Source: Pseudomonas cremoris (GTDB taxonomy: Bacteria > Pseudomonadota > Gammaproteobacteria > Pseudomonadales > Pseudomonadaceae). Taken from it: a stretch of 31,895 nucleotides of DNA. The DNA lies in contig NZ_JAAXCY010000022.1 of assembly GCF_014230465.1 (NCBI RefSeq), positions 1-31,895 of the forward strand. The letters run 5' to 3'. Positions 24,957-31,895 of this stretch are shown here, in pieces (position 1 is the stretch's first letter; each line of letters begins with the position of its first letter). Made by a program: the position numbers and the translations under genes. The notes below the pieces were generated by a model, which saw only the letters and a list, made by a program, of their open reading frames with translations, had not been told where the DNA came from and searched no databases.

Positions 24957-27301
24957 AGCGTTACTCCCTCGGTCAAAACACTGACCTGCAGGTTTTCAGA
25001 GAGGCGCTCAGCCTTGGTCAGCTCTTCTGCGGAAAAGTCCGATGTCTCAGGATCTAGAAGGTTGTTTAGCACATCAAGGTTGTCCAGGATGACGGCTCCG
25101 TAGGGCGTATCGAGCACCCGGTTGACTTCAATCATCCTTTGGTAGTCACGCCGCATGGCGAAGAGCTCCGGCAGGTGCGATACCGTGATGATGCTGTTGC
25201 TGCATGAAAGGCACATGTTGAACAGCGTGCAGGGCTTGCTGGGGTCATAGCTTGCCAACGCCTTGATGAAAGCAGGTGGGTCAAAAACGTTCATGCATGT
25301 GGCAAGGCCAGAACGCAGTGGCATCGCCTCGGGCGTGGGCTCGATAGTCTTGGTCGGGATCAGCTTCGGAGCCTCCTCTAACGTGTCTTGCTGCATTTCA
25401 TGGAGAACCTTATTCAGCATTCGGCGCGCCATGGGGTTGAAGTCCATCTGATCCAGATAGGCCATGGTGGTGCTTAGGCTCTTATGCCCCAGGAGAACCT
25501 GGATCTCACGTGGAGAGACGCCGCGCTCGATCAGTTCGCTTACGAAGCTAGGTCGGAAACGTGACGGTGAGAGCTTGAGAGGATTACCATCTTCGTCAAG
25601 CAGCCCGTGATCCTGAGAGAACTTGTCCAGGGTCTTATTGAGCTGGTTGCCACCTGAGTTCTCAAAGGAATCTACAACCCCGTATTTCCTGGGAGAGCTT
25701 GAGCGGTAAATGAAGAGCTTGTTCTGGGCTTCGACAGGCGCACTCAAGCGAATCTCACGGGTCAGGTGCTTCACATCGTCAAAGATTTTCTTGACCACAC
25801 GGCCTTGAGAGGTGGTCAGCCAAGAGATCTCCGCATGGAAGATATCTAGATGAAGCATCTTCGCGCCTTCAGAACGCTCTTTCCAATACAGCAAGCAAGG
25901 CCGATCCGTTAAGTCATGGCGCTCAATGAAATCATCCAGCTCCAGTCCCAGCAGCGAGTCAGCATTCATCCCGGTAACTTGGGCAAGCCGAGCGATGTAC
26001 GGCGCAATGACTCGACCATCAACCTGATACTGCACGCCCCAGCTTTTATAAACCTCGAAGATCGAAATTGGCGAAGCCGAGATAATCGACATAAACGCCC
26101 GTTGATAAAGGTCGTTTTTATCTACGGATTCGAAGTTTAGGGGCTTGCAGTTGAGTTTGTTCTCAAAAATCCACCGTGCGTTATCCAGAGTGTTAAAGCC
26201 TCGGCGTACTCTTCCGTCAGCGTTCAGCGGATCTTCCCCTACCTGGCTTGGAACGTAAGCCTGGGCCAAGCGATTGGTTTCATCAATTTCTTGCTCAATG
26301 ACCTGCGAAATACGGTTTCGGACAGCCTGGGGATAAGGCTTGTACTGGTCAGTTTCACGCTCAGCATCGAAGCCTGTAGCTGCGACGTAGCTGCTCAGCC
26401 CGAGACCCTCGATTTGGACTGCGCGCGCCATCATTTTCCGAGCAGAGCTCATCATCGAACTGCTGTGGCTGGTCGACAGCGAACGCTCCAAGATCTTTTC
26501 CTGGAGATATCCCCTGAACTTGGGGAGGGAATACGGGGTTACGAGCTCCCTAATGTCCTCCAAGCCTGTGTAGTTGGCATCCTTGAGATAGGCTCGGAAG
26601 TTTTTGAAAGCCTCAATGAAATTCGACTGCCCTGACGCACTACTGCTCTTCATTGATGAAGCACTGAAGAGGTGCAGCAGGTGCTGGAAGGGGCGCTCCG
26701 GTTCCGGGCTTACGAGGTCGGACAGGCGATGGATGCGGACTGAGCGCAAAGCGTTGAAGCCGTCTCGCAATGACTCAGTCTTTTCGACTACCGTCTTCGA
26801 GGCGATACGCTGCTCGACGGTTTGATAGTTAGGGTCAAGAACACCAAGCTTGCGAAGATCATCGAGAATCTCCTCAAACGTGATCCGCACCAGTTCGAAG
26901 CTCGCCCTGGCTGATTTGAAGCCAGCCAATTCAGGAATCTCGCTCATGAAGCCACGATCCCTGATGGTATTGGCAGCCACTGGAATCGCCAGCTTCTCCT
27001 CCATAGACATGCCTTCGTACCAGGCAAGCAGCCTACGGCGCCAATCGCAGGCGCCAGACGGATGGCCAGGTACGATAATTCCTTCGGCGCGCATCGCCTC
27101 GAAGATCGGCTCAAAGCTTGAGACGCGCTTTGAGATCGTACCTGGGTTCAGATTAGTCTGTTCGATGAGGTATTTAGGAGCCACCGCCAACTCGTCCCCC
27201 CTGCTCAGACATACCTTCAGCAACGACTCCCGATCATCAGTGGCGCGGGCCACAAATGACTCAATGACGGCGTCTGCCTGAGCGCTAGTCAACCGACTCA
27301 T
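24953..27301 (-). CDS. ginB: GinB-like tyrosine-recombinase-like protein
   Basis: A 782-residue protein, the largest of the three. The tyrosine-recombinase region is at about 430-620: the position of the first catalytic Arg is Asn446 in TGMNADSL, the HxxR motif reads S580-R-F-R583, and [16 protein letters not shown] keeps His606 and Tyr615. A C-terminal extension has cysteines at 669, 691, 697 and 700 ([10 protein letters not shown]). The loss of one catalytic Arg and one His suggests an inactive or structural recombinase working with GinA. It overlaps ginA and ginC by 4 bp each. Confidence 0.8.
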   Translation of the reverse strand: MSRLTSAQADAVIESFVARATDDRESLLKVCLSRGDELAVAPKYLIEQTNLNPGTISKRVSSFEPIFEAMRAEGIIVPGHPSGACDWRRRLLAWYEGMSMEEKLAIPVAANTIRDRGFMSEIPELAGFKSARASFELVRITFEEILDDLRKLGVLDPNYQTVEQRIASKTVVEKTESLRDGFNALRSVRIHRLSDLVSPEPERPFQHLLHLFSASSMKSSSASGQSNFIEAFKNFRAYLKDANYTGLEDIRELVTPYSLPKFRGYLQEKILERSLSTSHSSSMMSSARKMMARAVQIEGLGLSSYVAATGFDAERETDQYKPYPQAVRNRISQVIEQEIDETNRLAQAYVPSQVGEDPLNADGRVRRGFNTLDNARWIFENKLNCKPLNFESVDKNDLYQRAFMSIISASPISIFEVYKSWGVQYQVDGRVIAPYIARLAQVTGMNADSLLGLELDDFIERHDLTDRPCLLYWKERSEGAKMLHLDIFHAEISWLTTSQGRVVKKIFDDVKHLTREIRLSAPVEAQNKLFIYRSSSPRKYGVVDSFENSGGNQLNKTLDKFSQDHGLLDEDGNPLKLSPSRFRPSFVSELIERGVSPREIQVLLGHKSLSTTMAYLDQMDFNPMARRMLNKVLHEMQQDTLEEAPKLIPTKTIEPTPEAMPLRSGLATCMNVFDPPAFIKALASYDPSKPCTLFNMCLSCSNSIITVSHLPELFAMRRDYQRMIEVNRVLDTPYGAVILDNLDVLNNLLDPETSDFSAEELTKAERLSENLQVSVLTEGVTL

Positions 27302-28545
27302 TTCATATCTCCCGCATCAATTTTCAGGCGCGTCTGCTGGGAAAGCTCAGCCATCTCGCCTGCTTTCGTCTTGGTTTCAGTTCCGGGGCGTACGAGCTTC
27401 TGGTAGAGGTCGTAGGGGATCTGGGTATAGGTTTCCGACGTGCTGAGGCGCGAGTGACCAAGCGTCTTCTGCACGCTCACTAGCCGGTCAAGGTAATCAC
27501 TACCAATGTCTGGCGTTCTCAACAGGGCATAAGCATTCCCGTGCCTCAACTTGTGGGGAGAGATCATCCTGTCGATTTTCAGCAGGTTCAGCGCTCGCTC
27601 GGATGTGCGCTCCAAGAGCTTGGAGATCGAGCGAGGGGTGTACTCACCCCCTTCCGCATTCAGGAAAGCAGGGGTGTTCTCAGCCCCCTTGAATTGACGC
27701 TTAGTCATTTTGTACAGCGGCGAAGCATGGTACTTCTTGATGCGCAGCAGCGTGGCGCGGCTGACCAACGTCTGGCGGGGCTTAAATGAGTCCGCAGGGC
27801 CTTTGCTTCCATCAATATGCAGCGGGCAGTAGTCCGCGTTTACCGGTTCTGAAACACCAGGCGAGATGAACAACGTGTCCTGGAATCGAAGGGCATCATC
27901 AATGGCCTTGAGGGTCACTCGCGGGACTTCTGAGCGGCGCACGCCTGCGTCGTACATGAACTGGAGCAAGCAGCGCTCACGCTCACTCTGCGTAGCCAGG
28001 ATGAGCTCTCTGAGATCATTCAGGGAACAAGCCACTACCAAGCTCTTGTTGGGACGGGGGGACAGGTAGCCGGCAGTGTAGGGGTTAGGCGCGGTACGAG
28101 GCGCGGGTGCGTCGTCCACTCCCCGGCATAGAGAATCATTGAAAAACGCCATCAAAGACGAATCCCGGTTGCGCACCGTCTTCTTGGAAAGCTCCTCGTC
28201 CTCGCGCAGGTGAGCGAAGTACTCCTCGATCACGTGGGTGCGGATTTCCAAGAACGCCGAGTCACGCTCGCAATCACGAAACTCACGGCGGTTCGTCAGG
28301 TACTCGCAGGTGTACCCAAGGTTGCGACCATAGGTGATGGCCGTCTGCTGGGATATATAGGCTTTCTGAAGCGCGTGGGATAGGTAACCCGAAATCAAAG
28401 GCATGAGGCGCTCATCATCATCAAAGACGGCTGTCCCTGTGACGTTCACGGCTTCCTGAATTGGGGATTCTTCGGATGAGTCGTCCCGCCTGGTTGGGGA
28501 CTCTCTGAAATCTAGGGGGGCGCCCCTAACTGCGATGACCTTCAC
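27298..28545 (-). CDS. ginA: GinA-like tyrosine recombinase
   Basis: A 415-residue site-specific recombinase with the full catalytic set: Arg203 in AGVRRSEV, Lys249 in the hairpin GSKGP, His331-K-L-Arg334 in SPHKLRH, His364 in TLGHSRLST, and Tyr373 in ETYTQ. An N-terminal SAM-like DNA-binding domain lies at about residues 45-140. The GTG at 28545 is chosen because GAGAGGA lies about 5 nt upstream; the longer frame starting TTG at 28608 would run through a -10-like TATAGT (28574-28579). It is the first gene of the five-gene operon, 140 bp inside the island end, and probably performs the strand exchange at thyA. Confidence 0.88.
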   Translation of the reverse strand: MKVIAVRGAPLDFRESPTRRDDSSEESPIQEAVNVTGTAVFDDDERLMPLISGYLSHALQKAYISQQTAITYGRNLGYTCEYLTNRREFRDCERDSAFLEIRTHVIEEYFAHLREDEELSKKTVRNRDSSLMAFFNDSLCRGVDDAPAPRTAPNPYTAGYLSPRPNKSLVVACSLNDLRELILATQSERERCLLQFMYDAGVRRSEVPRVTLKAIDDALRFQDTLFISPGVSEPVNADYCPLHIDGSKGPADSFKPRQTLVSRATLLRIKKYHASPLYKMTKRQFKGAENTPAFLNAEGGEYTPRSISKLLERTSERALNLLKIDRMISPHKLRHGNAYALLRTPDIGSDYLDRLVSVQKTLGHSRLSTSETYTQIPYDLYQKLVRPGTETKTKAGEMAELSQQTRLKIDAGDMK

Positions 28546-28683
28546 GGCTTCCTCTCTCTTCAAAGCGGCCCGTACTATACACAATGTGCATTTCGTATTG
28601 GGGCACAATAAATGAGCTTGGAAGGTAAAGCCTTACTACGCAGCCATTGCGTAATGTGCGGTTTCGTCGAGGGGGTATAATAG
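28546..28683 (-). promoter_or_regulatory. Right end of the island with gin promoter region
   Basis: The island starts at about 28681-28683 next to host thyA. Within this end lie a 6-bp inverted repeat TACGCA/TGCGTA (28637-28642 and 28648-28653), a candidate recombinase binding site, and a -10-like TATAGT (minus strand, 28574-28579) about 30 bp before the ginA GTG; the -35 is weak. No terminator is seen between the broken host thyA and ginA, so host transcription could also run into the operon. Confidence 0.5.
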
Positions 28684-29235
28684 GAACACGTCGGAGCTGC
28701 GAATGTACAACTGCATCGACAGGTGACCGTCATGCACGAACGCCTGGTACAGCAGGTGGCACGGCGGCAGGGCTTGCTTGCCGTTGCGTGCGTTTTCCTG
28801 GGGGCTCTTGGTTTCGTCGGGCAGGTACTCGACGTTCCAGCCGTGGAACAGGATGCGGCGGCTGTTGGGGTTGGTCTTCAACGTCTCGACCATGTAGTCG
28901 ATCTGGTTGATCTTGCCACCGTCCTTGGTTGGCCAGGCAGTCCACTGCTCGCCGTACACCGGGCCGAGGTCGCCGTCTTCGGTGGCCCATTCGTCCCAGA
29001 TGCGCACGCCGTTTTCATTCAGCCACTTGATGTTGGTGTTGCCGCTCAACATCCAGATCAATTCGTTGGCGATGCTTTTGAAGTGAAGCTTCTTGGTGGT
29101 CAGCAGCGGGAAGCCGTCGGCCAAGTTATGCCGATACTGACGGGCAAACACGGCCTTGGTGCCGGTGCCGGTGCGATCGCCCTTGGTCAATCCATTGGTC
29201 ACGACGTCGTTCAGTAGTTCGAGATATTGCTTCAT
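28636..29235 (-). pseudogene. thyA: Host thymidylate synthase, 3' truncated by the island
   Basis: From the ATG at 29235 the protein follows ThyA for about 184 residues, including RTGTGT, the [10 protein letters not shown] loop and active-site Cys159 in LPPCHLLYQ, up to IRSSDVFL. The next residues ([14 protein letters not shown]) are encoded by island DNA and end at 28636. The normal length is about 277, so about 93 residues are missing, including the conserved GD-H-Y-NH segment needed for dUMP binding and the folate-side C-terminus. It must be inactive. It lies 51 bp after lgt, its usual partner in Pseudomonas, which marks it as the native gene. Confidence 0.93.
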
Positions 29236-29286
29236 TTTGGTACCCGTATCGTTGAAGCCGGAACCTGTAGGCTCCGGCATTCGAAT

Positions 29287-30099
29287 TTAAAGCGTCGCGC
29301 TCTTGATAGGCTGCGGACGGTTGTACGCCCACCACAACAAGCCCAGGCCGCCGAGGATCATCGGCAAGCTGAGGATCTGGCCCATGGTCACCCAACCAAA
29401 CGCCAAGTAGCCCAGCTGTGCATCCGGCACACGCACGAACTCGACGATGAAGCGGAAGATCCCGTAGAACAGCGCGAACATGCCCGACACCGCCATGGTA
29501 GGGCGTGGCTTGCGCGAGAAGATGTAGAGGATAAGGAACAGCGCCACGCCTTCCAACGCGAATTGATACAGCTGCGACGGATGGCGCGGCAATTGTGCCG
29601 GGTCGCTGAACGGCGGGAAGATCATGGCCCACGGTAAGTCGGTCGGCTTGCCCCACAGCTCGGCGTTGATAAAGTTGCCGATACGCCCAGCACCCAAGCC
29701 AATCGGCACCATGGGCGCGACGAAGTCCATCAGTTGGAAGAACGACTTGCCGTTGCGACGGCCAAACCACCAGGCGGCGATCATCACGCCGATAAACCCG
29801 CCGTGGAATGCCATACCGCCTTTCCACACTTCAAAAATCAGCGTTGGCTGCGCGATGTAGGCGGGAAGATCGTAGAACAGCACATACCCGAGGCGCCCGC
29901 CGACGATCACCCCCATCGACAACCAGAAAATCAGGTCGGAGAGCTTCTCCTTGGTCCAGGTCGGGTCGAACCGGTTCAGGCGTCGGGAGGCCAGGAACCA
30001 GGCACCGCCGATGCCGATCAGGTACATCAACCCGTACCAGTGGATTTTCAGCGGACCGATGGCCAGGGCCACCGGGTCGATCTGCGGGTAAGGCAGCAT
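29287..30099 (-). CDS. lgt: Prolipoprotein diacylglyceryl transferase
   Basis: A 270-residue inner-membrane enzyme with seven hydrophobic segments that attaches diacylglycerol from phosphatidylglycerol to the lipobox Cys of prolipoproteins. Family signatures are HGGFIGVM at about 94-101 and [19 protein letters not shown] at about 136-154. Length is normal. GAGGAG lies just upstream of the ATG. It is the core-genome neighbour directly before thyA; the thyA transcript probably begins at or before lgt, so lgt expression may drive the genes beyond the island junction. Confidence 0.96.
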   Translation of the reverse strand: MLPYPQIDPVALAIGPLKIHWYGLMYLIGIGGAWFLASRRLNRFDPTWTKEKLSDLIFWLSMGVIVGGRLGYVLFYDLPAYIAQPTLIFEVWKGGMAFHGGFIGVMIAAWWFGRRNGKSFFQLMDFVAPMVPIGLGAGRIGNFINAELWGKPTDLPWAMIFPPFSDPAQLPRHPSQLYQFALEGVALFLILYIFSRKPRPTMAVSGMFALFYGIFRFIVEFVRVPDAQLGYLAFGWVTMGQILSLPMILGGLGLLWWAYNRPQPIKSATL

Positions 30100-30164
30100 T
30101 GCGACTCCTCGTTAAATCATTCGTTATAGCGACCGGACCATGCCGGGCCGCGATTAAGCCTGCA

Positions 30165-30947
30165 TTACAACAAAAAGTTTAAGCCGACACAGAACAGCAG
30201 CCCGGCGAACAGCCGCTTGAGCAACCGCGGCGACAGCTTGTGCGCCAGGCGTGCACCGAAGCGGGCAAACACCATACTGGTCAGGGCAATGCCCAGCAGC
30301 GCCGGCAAATACACGAACCCTAGACTATGAGCGGGCAACAGCGGGTCATGCCAGCCCAGAATCATGAAACTTAATGCACTGGCCACCGCGATGGGCAGGC
30401 CGCAGGCTGAAGACGTGGCCACCGCCTGTTGCATCGGCACGCTGCGCCAGGTCAAGAACGGCACGGTCAGCGAGCCGCCGCCGATGCCGAAGATCGCCGA
30501 AGCCCAACCAATCACCGTACCGGCTAGGGTCAGACCCACCTTGCCCGGCACCGTTCGACTCGCCTTGGGCTTGACCTCCAGGGCCAGTTGCACGGCCACC
30601 AGCAGGGCAAACACACCGATGATTTTTTGCAGGTTCGGGCCGGAAATCGCCTCGGCGGTCAACGCCCCAAACCCAGCGCCGACCAGGATACCCACGGTCA
30701 TCCACACAAAGATCGGCCAACGCACCGCGCCCCGCCGATGGTGCTCGCGCACGGCATTGACCGAGGTAAAGATGATGGTCGCAAGCGAGGTGCCCACGGC
30801 CAAGTGGGTCAGCACCTGCGGGTCGAAACCCTGCAAGGTAAAGCTGAACACCAGCACCGGCACGATGATGATCCCGCCGCCCACGCCGAACAGCCCAGCG
30901 AGCACGCCCGCACAGGCGCCCAGTGCTAAATACAGCAGAAATTCCAT
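30165..30947 (-). CDS. TauE/SafE family membrane transporter
   Basis: A 260-residue inner-membrane protein with about eight hydrophobic segments. The two internal repeats of the family are visible: GLFGVGGGIIIVPVLVF near residues 19-35 and AIFGIGGGSLTVPFLTW at about 151-167. TauE/SafE proteins are proposed exporters or importers of sulfite and organosulfonates; the substrate here is unknown. It is upstream of lgt on the same strand with a 65-bp gap and is divergent from the NRDE gene. Confidence 0.92.
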   Translation of the reverse strand: MEFLLYLALGACAGVLAGLFGVGGGIIIVPVLVFSFTLQGFDPQVLTHLAVGTSLATIIFTSVNAVREHHRRGAVRWPIFVWMTVGILVGAGFGALTAEAISGPNLQKIIGVFALLVAVQLALEVKPKASRTVPGKVGLTLAGTVIGWASAIFGIGGGSLTVPFLTWRSVPMQQAVATSSACGLPIAVASALSFMILGWHDPLLPAHSLGFVYLPALLGIALTSMVFARFGARLAHKLSPRLLKRLFAGLLFCVGLNFLL

Positions 30948-31067
30948 GGGAGCCCCCCAGACAAGTCCGGCATGTTAACGGATGGAAGGCATGCGACCCA
31001 ACTGGATACGATGGAACGCCCGTGCCCGAGTGCGTAGAGTGGCAAAAAACACAAAAGGGATCGCCTG

Positions 31068-31814
31068 ATGTGCCTGATTGTTTTCGCCTGGCGGCCGGGC
31101 CATGCCCAACCGCTGATCGTCGCGGCCAACCGTGATGAGTTCTATGCCCGCCCCAGCCTGCCGCTGGCCCAGTGGCAAGATGCCCCCGATGTCTATGCTG
31201 GCCGCGATCAGGAAGCGGGTGGTACGTGGCTGGGGGTCAATGCCGATGGGCGCTTTGCTGCCCTCACCAACATCCGCGACCCGCACCAGCCACCGGCCCG
31301 TAAGTCGCGTGGGGAGTTGGTGGCGCGCTTTCTCAATGGAACCCTGCCGATTGACGACTACTTAGCCGACGTTAACGGTCGTTCCATTGAATATGCCGGG
31401 TTTAACCTGCTGGTGGGCACGCGTGATGAGCTGTGGCATTACAACGCCAACCAGACCGAGCCGACTCAGTTGAAGGCTGGGGTGTATGGGTTGTCGAACG
31501 CGGGACTGGATACGCCCTGGCCCAAGCTGCTCAAGGCCAAGGCGGCGTTGAGCGCGGTGCTGGATGATCCGCAGCCGGAGGCATTACTGGGGATTTTGAG
31601 TGACCCGCAGACGGCGCCGTTTGCAGAATTGCCGGATACCGGGGTTGGGTTGGCGACCGAGAGCCTGCTATCCAGCGTGTTTATAGCCAGCCCCAGCTAT
31701 GGGACGCGGGCGAGTACGGCGTTGATTGTGAATGCGGATGGAACGCGGCGGATGGTGGAGCGCAGTTTTGGGCCGCATGGTGGGCGGCTGGGCGAAGTCG
31801 AACTCAACCTCTAG
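31068..31814 (+). CDS. NRDE family protein
   Basis: A 248-residue protein beginning MCLIVFAWR, with the family motif AANRDEFYARP at about residues 22-32 that names the group (NRDE, related to mammalian TANGO2). The Cys at position 2 is strictly placed in these proteins and may become an N-terminal nucleophile. GGTWLGVN and NLLVG are other conserved blocks. The biochemical role is not settled, although TANGO2 relatives have been linked to haem handling. AAGGG is upstream of the ATG. It is divergent from the TauE/SafE gene and part of the core genome. Confidence 0.92.
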   Translation: MCLIVFAWRPGHAQPLIVAANRDEFYARPSLPLAQWQDAPDVYAGRDQEAGGTWLGVNADGRFAALTNIRDPHQPPARKSRGELVARFLNGTLPIDDYLADVNGRSIEYAGFNLLVGTRDELWHYNANQTEPTQLKAGVYGLSNAGLDTPWPKLLKAKAALSAVLDDPQPEALLGILSDPQTAPFAELPDTGVGLATESLLSSVFIASPSYGTRASTALIVNADGTRRMVERSFGPHGGRLGEVELNL

Positions 31815-31830
31815 CATCACCGCAAACCAA

Positions 31831-31895
31831 TGTGGGAGCGGGCTTGCTCGCGAATGCGGTGGGTCAGCTTGCATATGTATTGGCTGATCCACCGC
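31831..31895. repeat. REP element (inverted pair, cut by window end)
   Basis: TGTGGGAGCGGGCTTGCTCG at 31831-31850 followed by CGAATGCGGTG is the common REP of the P. fluorescens group. GCGGTGG-GTCAGC and GCTGATCCACCGC at 31856-31895 form the inner inverted repeat, so the window stops in the middle of a back-to-back REP pair. It lies 17 bp after the NRDE gene. Confidence 0.85.

Larger units (their letters stand above)
1..28683. mobile_element. GInt-like genomic island inserted in thyA (left end outside window)
   Basis: The right boundary is seen directly: host thyA reading ends at about 28681-28684 and is followed by foreign sequence and a four-gene recombinase operon pointing into the island. 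Three tyrosine-recombinase-like genes plus a small HTH protein, all overlapping, at one end of a cargo region is the layout known for GInt islands (ginABCD, cargo, AT-rich 3' end). The cargo includes fluoride, arsenic and chromate resistance and a spare thyA. The missing 3' part of host thyA is not in the window, so the left end must lie upstream of position 1 or have been lost. No conjugation genes were seen, so this is not an ICE as far as visible. Class assignment rests on gene layout and motifs, not on a database match. Confidence 0.75.

Noticed and set aside
22372..28608. Assignment of the recombinase genes to Tn554
   Set aside because: Tn554 has two tyrosine recombinases plus TnpC; here there are three large recombinases plus a small protein, which fits GInt better.
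1..28683. Integrative conjugative element or prophage
   Set aside because: No relaxase, type IV secretion, replication or phage structural genes were seen in 28 kb; the unseen left part could still hold some.
30364..30978. 204-codon plus-strand frame
   Set aside because: Antisense to the TauE/SafE gene; a GC-rich shadow typical of Pseudomonas core genes.
1..31895. tRNA genes or CRISPR arrays
   Set aside because: No cloverleaf-like sequence with a T-loop GTTCGAATC motif and no regular repeat-spacer array were found by reading.

Overview
The window looks like a Pseudomonas chromosome of the P. fluorescens type. The right-hand 3.2 kb (about 28684-31895) is ordinary core sequence: the start of thyA, then lgt, a TauE/SafE exporter, an NRDE-family gene, and a GTGGGAGCGGGCTTGCTCGC-type REP typical of fluorescent pseudomonads. 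Everything left of about 28683 is accessory DNA of mixed base composition and belongs to one large integrated island whose left end lies outside the window.

The island is inserted inside the host thymidylate synthase gene. Host thyA is cut after about residue 184 of an expected 277 or so, and its 3' third is nowhere in the window. From the junction, reading leftward on the minus strand, come four recombination genes: three large tyrosine-recombinase-like proteins and a small HTH/coiled-coil protein. This matches the ginABCD operon of the GInt class of genomic islands. A complete, diverged thyA follows immediately. All five genes overlap their neighbour by 4 bp (ATGA), so the element carries a spare copy of the gene it destroys, translationally coupled to its own integration genes and in line with the broken host gene.

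The cargo, from left to right: 1-746, no gene, with a strong terminator and a palindrome; 747-4872, a two-gene minus-strand unit with a 1075-residue PD-(D/E)XK/TPR protein that may be a defence gene; 5397-5741, an orphan DUF2384 antitoxin-like gene; 5742-6700, mostly non-coding with palindromes and IS21-like end repeats; 6718-9739, a fluoride module (promoter, crcB-type riboswitch, crcB, DUF190, pyrophosphatase, nhaA); 9852-14521, a NUDIX gene and an arsenic operon (arsC-type phosphatase, arsR, arsB, arsC, arsH, fragment of a second arsC type) with a divergent arsN2-like acetyltransferase; 14523-16449, a chrA-padR chromate cassette bounded by IS21-like repeated ends with no transposase, sitting inside arsN2; 16675-19505, small minus-strand genes (second DUF2384 protein, HAD hydrolase, membrane protein, hypothetical, metallophosphoesterase); 19683-21408, an XRE regulator convergent with a PD-(D/E)XK nuclease-like protein; 21542-28545, thyA plus ginDCBA.

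The cargo is a toxic-anion resistance package (fluoride, arsenic, chromate) built by successive insertions. The strongest candidate for an unusual biological system is the self-complementing insertion: the island inactivates thyA and replaces it from within its recombinase operon. This would remove the cost of insertion and may also penalise loss of part of the island. No conjugation, replication, phage, tRNA, rRNA or CRISPR features were seen.
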